Shown one piece after another: positions 5,530 to 11,543 of a stretch of DNA of 11,543 bases. The notes under the pieces are model-generated. The model was not told where the DNA came from and made no database searches. It saw only the letters and a list, made by a program, of their open reading frames with translations. Every line of letters starts with the position of its first letter. The first letter of the stretch is position 1. A program made the translations under genes and the position numbers. The stretch is from Peptacetobacter sp900539645 (GTDB taxonomy: Bacteria > Bacillota > Clostridia > Peptostreptococcales > Peptostreptococcaceae): the NCBI RefSeq assembly GCF_047807365.1, contig NZ_JBLOUI010000058.1:1-11543 (forward strand), written 5' to 3'.

Positions 5530-6573
5530 TTACATCATCTTAATTTTACCGTAATGTTTTAGTTGTTTTATTACATTGTCCACAATTAAATTAATACTAC
5601 TCTTATTATTTATAAAGAAGTTATTATTTTTAGTTAATTCTTCTACTTTATCCTTATTTACAGTCAAATATTTTAATTTATTCTTTATTTCGGATTCGCT
5701 CACATCAATCATTTCATTACATATATTGAAATAATCTATATAAATATTATATTTTTCAAGCATATACTCAAAATAAACTTTATAATTATAAATATCTGGG
5801 TAATAAGGAAAACTCATTATTGTACAATCTGGTGAAATAGATTTTGTTATTAATGTTATTTCTTCTCCAAAATCTTCAACGACTTTTCTGGAAAATGACA
5901 TCGATCCTCCAGGTATTCCAACAATTATTACATCTGAATTTTCTTTAACTTCTAATTCTTTTATACAATGATTAATCGATAATATTTTCTCTTTATTTGA
6001 GATGTTTTTCTCAAACAGATTATAAAATGATTTAATTCCAAATAAATTTGATTCTAATCTCGACATCACTTGAGATACTTTATATCCTTTTTCTAAAAAA
6101 GATTTACGGATTTCAAATTCTATATTCATTTTATCCATATTATCATACTGACTTATAATGAAAATGATTGGTTTATCTATATCGAAAATTTCCAAATCAT
6201 TGTGATTTTTAAAATCATCATATAAACTAAATTTAATTTCAAAATCCTTTATGAGTAATTTTTCATATTCACTTATTTTTCTAGTACATACAATTTCCTT
6301 TTTTTGTACTGCTGCTTCTTTTATTAAAGGTAAAATATTTTTCTCAAAATCTAAATTTTTATCAGAATTAACTATCCATAACAAATCACAATCCTTTATA
6401 TCATCAATATAATTACAAGATACTTTATAATCGTGTACTAAATCTTTATTATATATTTTCCATCCTTTTGGAAAACATATTTTTTCTATTTTTATATCAT
6501 CTTTCAATAAACATTCATTTTTCAATATAAATTCTGATCTTTTATCATAAGGAAACATCATCATTTTTTTCAT
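5530..6573 (-). CDS. Peptide maturation system protein (TIGR04066-like)
   Basis: The 347-residue soluble protein has no membrane segment or signal peptide. It appears to have two alpha/beta parts. An N-terminal half opens with MMMFPYDKRSEF and contains a buried strand DLLWIVNS. A second half has a strand IIFIISQYDNMDK (136-148) and a glycine-rich strand-turn DVIIVGIPGGSMSFSRK (214-230). The position after IIFIIS resembles a P-loop place but has no GK[ST], so nucleotide binding is doubtful. It matches the conserved hypothetical protein TIGR04066 that, as I recall, always accompanies the CcpM radical SAM enzyme and Cys-rich precursors in clostridia. Its biochemical role is unknown. It starts 13 bp after the maturase stop with an AGGGGTG site and is followed closely by the carrier-like gene. 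Confidence 0.7.
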   Translation of the reverse strand: MKKMMMFPYDKRSEFILKNECLLKDDIKIEKICFPKGWKIYNKDLVHDYKVSCNYIDDIKDCDLLWIVNSDKNLDFEKNILPLIKEAAVQKKEIVCTRKISEYEKLLIKDFEIKFSLYDDFKNHNDLEIFDIDKPIIFIISQYDNMDKMNIEFEIRKSFLEKGYKVSQVMSRLESNLFGIKSFYNLFEKNISNKEKILSINHCIKELEVKENSDVIIVGIPGGSMSFSRKVVEDFGEEITLITKSISPDCTIMSFPYYPDIYNYKVYFEYMLEKYNIYIDYFNICNEMIDVSESEIKNKLKYLTVNKDKVEELTKNNNFFINNKSSINLIVDNVIKQLKHYGKIKMM

Positions 6574-6586
6574 AACAACACCCCTA

Positions 6587-8029
6587 TTATTTTAATTTTT
6601 CAAGGTTATCTGTTTCAAAATCATATCCAATTTCTCTAAGAAATACATAATCTTTAAAATCTTCCTCTATGGATTTTCTTATACTAGGACATACATTTAT
6701 TATAGATTGCTTATTCATTTCATCTGAATCATCTCTTTTTTCTACTCTTGCAATACAAATTGTGCAATAATCATAAGCCCAACAATTTTTACATTCTTCA
6801 GATGTAATATTTTCTAAATTTAACATATTATATATCTTTTCATAATCAAATCCTTCATCTATATTTCCGATACAATTAAAATCATATTTTTCACTCACTT
6901 TTTCACAAGGATAAAAATCACCTTTTACATTCATAAATAAACTTCTTGTTCCAGGAATACAAGGTCCACCATGATGAGTACATGAAGATATTCTATCTCT
7001 TCTTAGTTGTTGCTTTCCTAATCTATTTTGCCCAATCAATAAATTATCTTTTATTAAAAGAGGAGAAATACTATTCTTTTTTATTTTCCCAATTTTATAC
7101 AAAAGCAGCTTAAAATATTCATACTCTTCATTTAATTTACATTCATCTGACATTATTATTTTATGTTTAACATTATTGTTAGATATAAAAGAATATAATA
7201 TATCTATGTTACTAAATATTTTTTCTGTTTTAAAATAATCATTGACAGTTTTAAAATCTTCTCTTTGGTCTACAACTACATTTACTTGTATTTTACTTAT
7301 CCAATCTGGGTATGTATCTTTTATATATTTTATATTTTCAATTACTTTTTTATGTGCTCCTTTTGCTCCATTTGCAAACACTCTATTTTTATCATGTATT
7401 TCTTCTGGTCCATCCATACTTATTAGTATAGAAAATTTATTTTCATACAAGAACTCTGCTATCTCAGGTGTCAAAAGGGTTAAATTTGTAGTCATATTAA
7501 AATGTACAGTACGACCTAAAGTTTCTTCTTTTATATATTCTACACATTGTTTTATTAATTTAAAATTTAAAAGCGGCTCTCCTCCATAAAATGCTATTAG
7601 TAACTCTTCTAAATCAGAAGAGTGATCTATTAAAAAATCTATACCTTTCTTTGCCATATCAAAAGTCATATTAGAGTTATTATGAGTTCTATTTTTATAA
7701 CCCCCACTATATACACAATAGCTGCATTTCATATTACAATTTTGAGTAACTTGTAATACAATAGAGCTTACTCTATTTTCTAAGTACTCATTTATATAAT
7801 CTGTTGCTGGGTGTTTAACTATTCTATCAGGCTTTCCTTTTAAGAAACCATTTCCCTCTAATAATTCTATTTCTTCTTTCAAATTCTCATCTATATCTAC
7901 AAATTCATCTATATTATCTAGATAATTATATAAATTTTTACTTATCTTCAAAATAGCATCTGTATTTACATCATATAAATAGTTTCCAATCGAAGTTTTA
8001 AACAAGTGTATAAATGGTTTTGTTTTCAT
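6587..8029 (-). CDS. ccpM: Radical SAM/SPASM Cys-rich peptide maturase (CcpM-like)
   Basis: This 480-residue enzyme is expected to install radical-based cross-links, probably thioethers, on the neighbouring Cys-rich peptide in the cytoplasm. Residues 1-90 look like an N-terminal peptide-recognition (RRE/PqqD-like) region. The radical SAM core begins with CNMKCSYC (98-105), the CX3CX2C motif that holds the SAM-binding [4Fe-4S] cluster. FYGGEPLLNF (147-156) is the GGE motif for SAM. The C-terminal SPASM domain supplies ligands for auxiliary clusters: Cys350, 357, 375 and 386, then C413-X2-C416-X5-C422-X2-C425 and Cys447. Its ATG overlaps the exporter stop (ATGA), and its ribosome binding site GAGGTGAG is inside the exporter gene, so translation is coupled. 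The symbol follows TIGR04068 from memory; related SCIFF and sactipeptide maturases are alternatives. Confidence 0.85.
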   Translation of the reverse strand: MKTKPFIHLFKTSIGNYLYDVNTDAILKISKNLYNYLDNIDEFVDIDENLKEEIELLEGNGFLKGKPDRIVKHPATDYINEYLENRVSSIVLQVTQNCNMKCSYCVYSGGYKNRTHNNSNMTFDMAKKGIDFLIDHSSDLEELLIAFYGGEPLLNFKLIKQCVEYIKEETLGRTVHFNMTTNLTLLTPEIAEFLYENKFSILISMDGPEEIHDKNRVFANGAKGAHKKVIENIKYIKDTYPDWISKIQVNVVVDQREDFKTVNDYFKTEKIFSNIDILYSFISNNNVKHKIIMSDECKLNEEYEYFKLLLYKIGKIKKNSISPLLIKDNLLIGQNRLGKQQLRRDRISSCTHHGGPCIPGTRSLFMNVKGDFYPCEKVSEKYDFNCIGNIDEGFDYEKIYNMLNLENITSEECKNCWAYDYCTICIARVEKRDDSDEMNKQSIINVCPSIRKSIEEDFKDYVFLREIGYDFETDNLEKLK

Positions 8030-9786
8030 ATTATCTCACCTCTAATATTTAATTCTGCATTAATTAAGTTTTTATACTCTCCATTTATATTCATTAGATT
8101 TTCTTTATTTCCAACTTCAACAATTTTCCCATTTTTAAGAACGATTATTTTATTTGTTAAGTTTTCAATACTAGATATCTTGTGCGTTATTATCAGTCCT
8201 ATTTTTTCTTCAAATAGCTTTTTATATATATTTAACATCTCATTTTCAGAACATACATCTAATGATGAATCAGGTTCATCTAATGCTACTAAATCACTAT
8301 CTTTTATTAATGCTCTTGCTATTGATAATTTTTGCCATTCTCCACCAGATATTTCTCCTTCTCCAAACCAATTTCCAATTATAGTATCTACTCCATCACC
8401 TCTTTGTAATAAATTTACTAATCCAACTTTCTTTAATATTAATTCTATTTCTTTAGTGTTGTTAATTTTTTTCAAGTTTCCATAAGAAATATTTTCTCTT
8501 ATACTCGTTTCATATCTCATAAAATCTTGAAAAACAGCACTTATATTTTTAAAATAACTTTCTCTATCTATATTTTTAAAATTAATCCCATTAATATAGA
8601 TTTCGCCTTCATAATCAGTATAAAATCCAAGTATAATCTTCATAAGAGTACTCTTTCCAGATCCATTTCTTCCAACTATACCTATAATATCTCCTTTTTG
8701 AATTTCTAAATTTATATTTTCTATTGAGAATGTATGATTTTCTTTGTATTTATAAGATACGTCGACAAGTTTAATATTTCTTATTTCTTCAATAGTTATA
8801 TTTCTTTCATTGTTTAATATTTCTAGTTTATCATTATGTAAATCTAAAAATTCATATATAAGATTTATATTAAGAGATAGCTTTGAATTTGTATTTAGTG
8901 AAAAGAAAAATAAACTTATACTATCTTTTATATTTTCAATACATCTTATATATGCTGTTATATCTCCTATCTTTAATGTTCCAGCTATTCCTAACTTTAT
9001 TATGTAACAATATATTATTAATGAATTAAACTGGTCTAAAAAATCTGTGCCAAGCATATACCTAAAATTTTTATTTTGAATTTTAAAATCCTGATTAATT
9101 ATAAACTCAGAAATTTTATTAAACTCATCTAAAAATTTTTCCCCTAAATTATAAATTTTCATTTCTTTAAAAGCATTTCCCATTGACATTATGTACTTTA
9201 AATACCATTTTTTTCTTTCTTTTTCGGTTCTAGAAATACTTACATTATATTGCTCATTTATTATTATCATTGAAAAATAATATTCTAAAATAGGAGTTAT
9301 TAAAATAATAATTAAAATCCAAGTTTTAAAAAATGATAACATCATAAATGAGGATATCACTGTAATAAAGCTTTTTAAAATATCAAACCAACCTTTAATA
9401 TATGATATTATACTTTCTCCACCCTGTGATTGTGCTCTATTTATAATATTATATGTTTCTAAATTTTCATAATCCGATAAATTTAAACTATTAGTTTTTT
9501 CCAAAATCAAAATATCTATTCTTTTTTCAAATTTTTTAGTTATTTTTATTGAATATAAATTGTATACTCGTTCAAATAAAATATTTACTATTGCTAATAC
9601 AAAATAGATAGCTAAGTAATTCCAAACAATATCTTTCTTATCTTGTACCGCATTTAATATTTGTTGTAAAAAATATAAACTTATTGGAGTATATATTCCT
9701 TGAATAATCATAGATGTTACACTTATTGGTACATAACATTTACTCAAAGAATTAATGAGTTTTATACCTCTATAAAAACATTTCAC
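8026..9786 (-). CDS. ABC exporter (fused TMD-NBD) of the peptide cluster
   Basis: This is a half-size exporter of at least 586 residues that should dimerise in the membrane and pump the modified peptide out. The membrane domain covers about 1-310 with hydrophobic stretches near 19-42, 57-72, 136-175 and 250-290. The ATPase domain has Walker A GRNGSGKST (372-380), Q-loop Gln420, signature SGGEWQ (480-485), Walker B LVALDE with Glu504, D-loop SSLD and H-loop His535, all intact. No C39 peptidase domain is present, so it does not cleave a leader. The given start is a GTG with no ribosome binding site. A good AAGGAAGG lies 22 bases upstream, and an in-frame ATT at 9799-9801 has proper spacing, so the true N-terminus may be five residues longer. 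The gene follows agrD by 42 bp. Confidence 0.9.
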   Translation of the reverse strand: MKCFYRGIKLINSLSKCYVPISVTSMIIQGIYTPISLYFLQQILNAVQDKKDIVWNYLAIYFVLAIVNILFERVYNLYSIKITKKFEKRIDILILEKTNSLNLSDYENLETYNIINRAQSQGGESIISYIKGWFDILKSFITVISSFMMLSFFKTWILIIILITPILEYYFSMIIINEQYNVSISRTEKERKKWYLKYIMSMGNAFKEMKIYNLGEKFLDEFNKISEFIINQDFKIQNKNFRYMLGTDFLDQFNSLIIYCYIIKLGIAGTLKIGDITAYIRCIENIKDSISLFFFSLNTNSKLSLNINLIYEFLDLHNDKLEILNNERNITIEEIRNIKLVDVSYKYKENHTFSIENINLEIQKGDIIGIVGRNGSGKSTLMKIILGFYTDYEGEIYINGINFKNIDRESYFKNISAVFQDFMRYETSIRENISYGNLKKINNTKEIELILKKVGLVNLLQRGDGVDTIIGNWFGEGEISGGEWQKLSIARALIKDSDLVALDEPDSSLDVCSENEMLNIYKKLFEEKIGLIITHKISSIENLTNKIIVLKNGKIVEVGNKENLMNINGEYKNLINAELNIRGEII

Positions 9787-9828
9787 ATCTGTTTTTTTAA
9801 TATTTATCCCTTCCTTAATATAAAATAC

Positions 9829-9972
9829 TTATATCAACTTAAATTTCTCTATTCCTTTTGGTATTTTCGGCTGATTAGCCATCCATGCCGATGTTGTATT
9901 TGCAGATAAAAACAACATACATATAGCTAACGAACCTGTACTTTTTAATATCACATTTAATATTTTCTTCAT
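9829..9972 (-). CDS. agrD: AgrD-like autoinducer peptide precursor with Ser at the cyclisation position
   Basis: This 47-residue ORF begins at the ATG that overlaps the agrB stop (ATGA) and has GGAGGT five bases upstream. The layout is that of AgrD: an amphipathic N-terminal helix (MKKILNVILKSTGSLAICML), a short signal region ANTTSAWMA (24-32) and a charged, Pro-containing tail NQPKIPKGIEKFKLI. Counting back ten residues from the conserved tail proline (Pro38), where Staphylococcus aureus AgrD and, as I recall, Clostridium perfringens AgrD have the ring cysteine, this protein has Ser28. The only Cys is residue 18 in the helix. The predicted pheromone is a five-residue ring Ser-Ala-Trp-Met-Ala closed by an ester bond, with a short N-terminal tail. 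Loss of a Cys-containing dipeptide is the alternative reading and would mean a dead signal. Confidence 0.85.
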   Translation of the reverse strand: MKKILNVILKSTGSLAICMLFLSANTTSAWMANQPKIPKGIEKFKLI

Positions 9973-10559
9973 CTTCTACCTCCAAACTCTTGCTTAATAA
10001 TTCCCATTATCAGCATAATAAATATACATATAATAGATGATGCTACATAATATATAAATTTATATGCGTTGTTATATCTTATTCCTATCCATACTAAAAA
10101 TACAACAATACTTGCTAAAACTACCGCTACTCTCTTGAATATTTTTAACTCTTTTTTACTTAAAGGATTATTTCTATGTTCTAATGGAGCTAAAAAACAA
10201 ATCCCTATATAACTCATTATCATCTCAAACAAAATTAAATAATCTAACTTATAGTAAAAAACAAATTCAACAAAGCATATATTAACTATATAAAGTAGCA
10301 TAAATGCTAATAAGCATCTTTTGTAATTATCTGCGTGATAACCACCTGTAAATTGCCTAATTGGACAATAACATAATAAGAATAGTACTGTTTCCTTAAA
10401 TATATTTAACGAATAAGCTATAATCAATATTGCTGATATATTAACTAAAAAAGCTATTAATATACTAAATGCGTATGAGTATAATTCGCTTTCTTTTTCT
10501 TCTATTGCCTTATTAGAAATTAAAAAAGATGTTATCTTGTTAGCAATGGATTCGACCAT
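9969..10559 (-). CDS. agrB: AgrB, AgrD-processing membrane endopeptidase
   Basis: AgrB cuts the C-terminal tail of AgrD and forms the macrocycle on its own catalytic Cys, at the cytoplasmic membrane. The 196-residue length is normal. The catalytic segment RQFTGGYHADNYKRC contains His75 and Cys82, matching His77 and Cys84 of S. aureus AgrB. Hydrophobic stretches at about 30-50, 56-65, 84-104, 108-126, 142-160 and 167-188 fit the multi-span topology. The RBS is GGAGGTGG. It is the first gene after the promoter with the tandem box and overlaps agrD by four bases. Both catalytic residues are present, so the enzyme looks functional. Whether it can close a serine lactone depends on the AgrD substrate; staphylococci of the intermedius group show that AgrB enzymes can. 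Confidence 0.95.
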   Translation of the reverse strand: MVESIANKITSFLISNKAIEEKESELYSYAFSILIAFLVNISAILIIAYSLNIFKETVLFLLCYCPIRQFTGGYHADNYKRCLLAFMLLYIVNICFVEFVFYYKLDYLILFEMIMSYIGICFLAPLEHRNNPLSKKELKIFKRVAVVLASIVVFLVWIGIRYNNAYKFIYYVASSIICIFIMLIMGIIKQEFGGRR

Positions 10560-10590
10560 TTTAGTCCACCTCCATATCTTTTATGCTTAC

Positions 10591-10619
10591 AAAATAACAT
10601 CTTTTTTCTGAATATTCAA
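10591..10619 (-). promoter_or_regulatory. Promoter of the agrBD-peptide operon
   Basis: Minus-strand TTGAAT (10614-10619) and TATTTT (10591-10596) are separated by 17 bp, ending 31 bp before the agrB ATG. The tandem CCAGTTGG box ends 10 bp upstream of the -35. No other credible promoter or terminator was seen from here to the gap before the precursor gene, so it should drive agrB, agrD, the exporter and the maturation genes. Confidence 0.7.
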
Positions 10620-10629
10620 CGATTTATCC

Positions 10630-10658
10630 CCAACTGGTCGTTTTAGAGCTCCAACTGG
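10630..10658 (-). promoter_or_regulatory. VirR/AgrA-type (LytTR) tandem box of the agrBD operon
   Basis: CCAGTTGG at 10651-10658 and 10630-10637 (minus strand) repeat with a 21-bp period. The linker AGCTCTAAAACGA differs from the one at 4489-4517 at three positions (AGCTATAAAATGC). Unlike that copy, this one is not part of a longer hairpin, so the direct repeat is the conserved feature. Autoinduction of agrBD through an AgrA-like regulator is the natural interpretation. Confidence 0.7.
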
Positions 10659-10660
10659 TA

Positions 10661-11439
10661 TTAATTTATTTTTATAGGTATATAAATTATCATTACAAAC
10701 CTATTTTCTTCTATCTTTATTTCTACATTTCCATTATATTTTTCTACTGAGTTTCTTATGCTGCTTATACCAATACCATGTAAAAAGCTATCCTTTTTAT
10801 CTGTAACTATATTATCTTTATCTATATTAATAGGATTTACTTTTGTATTTTCACACCTTATCACAAAATACTTATTTACAATTGTACCTCTTAATTTTAT
10901 CTTTCTTTTTATATCAGAGCTTTCTATCTTTTTACAAGCTTCTATCGCATTGTCTAGTATATTTGAGAATATGCTGCAAAGATCTGTTGCTTCAACAAAG
11001 CTACATTTTTCAAAGTTTAAATCAACTTCAAACTCAATATTATTCTTTTCACATATAGATTTTTCCTCTTCTAATATAACATCCAAAATCATATTTTTTG
11101 TACTAAATGTATTTCCACAAGATTTTATTTTATCTTCTATGTCTTTAATATAACTGTTAGTAGTTTCATTGTTTTCATACATATTTTTTATACATAATAT
11201 ATGATTGTTCATATCGTGATAAAGGCTTCTTGTTTTTTCTTGAGATTCTTGGATTCTAGAATAATATTTATACTGCATATCCATCTTTTCCTTTATAATT
11301 TCATTTTCTGCTTCTAGTTTACTTTCATTCATTAATCTACCTACAACTTTAATTATTGAAATATTTGAAAATAAAAAAACAATGGATAAAACGATTATAA
11401 GGATATGCTCTATATGGCTTGTATTTTTATCCGGCGAAT
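10661..11439 (-). pseudogene. agrC: AgrC-type sensor kinase truncated by IS30-family insertion
   Basis: The frame codes for the cytoplasmic half of an AgrC-family (HPK10) kinase. It has a last transmembrane helix (HILIIVLSIVFLFSNISI), a coiled linker, the H-box SLYHDMNNHIL (phospho-acceptor His39 counted from the ATG at 11332), N-box SNILDNAIEAC and G-box HGIGISSIRNSV. Upstream of that ATG the frame stays open until it enters the insertion-sequence end and meets TAG at 11447-11449. An intact AgrC has five more helices, about 170-200 residues, that sense the peptide; they are missing here or lie beyond the element. The internal ATG has only a weak AGGT site. A residual, unregulated kinase fragment could be made, but pheromone sensing through this gene is lost. 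It ends two bases before the tandem box. Confidence 0.85.
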
Positions 11440-11445
11440 TGTCAA
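11418..11445 (-). promoter_or_regulatory. Possible hybrid promoter at the IS30/agrC junction
   Basis: The insertion-sequence end supplies a perfect TTGACA (11440-11445) pointing out of the element into agrC. Sixteen bp further is TACAAG (11418-11423), a four-of-six match to TATAAT. Outward -35 boxes in terminal repeats are known for several insertion sequences. Activity here is only a possibility. Confidence 0.35.
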
Positions 11446-11543
11446 GCTAAGTGCAACAGTTTATCATAAAATATCTCGAAGGGTGTTTTAAACCCTAAAC
11501 ATTTTCTTGGTCTAGTATTTAGTTTATACTCAACTAACTGAAC
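11438..11543 (-). mobile_element. IS30-family insertion sequence, one end (continues past window)
   Basis: The element end carries ATTGTCAAGCTAAGTGCAAC, the kind of terminal sequence I associate with clostridial IS30 elements, immediately next to the transposase stop codon. The exact boundary is uncertain by about three bases because the target duplication on the other side is outside the window. It interrupts agrC. Confidence 0.8.
11442..11543 (-). CDS. IS30-family transposase, C-terminal 33 residues (cut by window edge)
   Basis: The visible C-terminus includes YKLNTRPRKCLGFKTPFEIF and ends DKLLHLA. The block NxRPRKxLGxxTPxE is the hallmark of IS30 transposases and includes the last part of the DDE catalytic domain. 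The glutamate of that triad lies further upstream, outside the window. The frame is open to the edge, so nothing suggests decay. The TGA stop is embedded in the terminal repeat. Confidence 0.9.
   Translation of the reverse strand, partial: VQLVEYKLNTRPRKCLGFKTPFEIFYDKLLHLA

Noticed and set aside
8006..8485. Plus-strand open frame of 159 codons
   Set aside because: It is antisense to the ATPase domain of the exporter, whose motifs are complete. It has no ribosome binding site and a composition typical of a shadow frame.
10758..11153. Plus-strand open frame of 131 codons over the kinase
   Set aside because: It is antisense to the H-, N- and G-box region of AgrC, with no family signal of its own.

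Overview
The window is AT-rich Firmicutes DNA with every supported gene on the minus strand, so transcription runs from high to low coordinates. Core genes at the left (thyX, rlmB, rae1/yacP, sigH, tuf in transcription order) match the gene order I remember from Clostridioides difficile and relatives. The likely host is a Peptostreptococcaceae clostridium (Clostridioides, Paraclostridium, Paeniclostridium or Romboutsia type). That assignment rests on synteny and protein character, not on a search.

Layout. Positions 1-3080 hold housekeeping genes: the 5' third or less of tuf, then sigH, rae1, rlmB and thyX. From about 3200 to the right edge is an accessory block. It starts with a membrane-anchored EreA/ChaN/TraB-like protein (3283-4410) with its own promoter, then a small four-helix membrane protein (4555-4923). 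Next comes a RiPP (peptide natural product) cluster: a Cys-rich precursor (5022-5219), an acyl-carrier-like protein lacking the carrier serine (5266-5511), a peptide-maturation protein (5530-6573), a radical SAM/SPASM maturase (6587-8029) and an ABC exporter (8026-9786). Directly upstream are a previously uncalled 47-residue AgrD pheromone precursor (9829-9972) and AgrB (9969-10559). Upstream of those is an AgrC-type kinase (10661 to about 11439) whose sensor domain has been cut off by an IS30-family element at the right edge.

How it works together (inference). agrB, agrD, the exporter, the maturase, its two accessory proteins and the precursor look like one operon started by a promoter at 10591-10619. 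That promoter is preceded by two CCAGTTGG direct repeats 21 bp apart, the arrangement of VirR/AgrA (LytTR) binding boxes. A nearly identical box lies before the EreA-like gene, so both units are probably controlled by one response regulator not present in the window. The AgrD peptide has serine where the cyclising cysteine is expected, suggesting a lactone rather than thiolactone signal. An 18-bp perfect inverted repeat flanks the RiPP precursor gene, either as a shared operator or as the edges of an invertible segment. The whole block reads as a quorum-sensing-controlled modified-peptide system whose own receptor kinase has been disabled in this strain.
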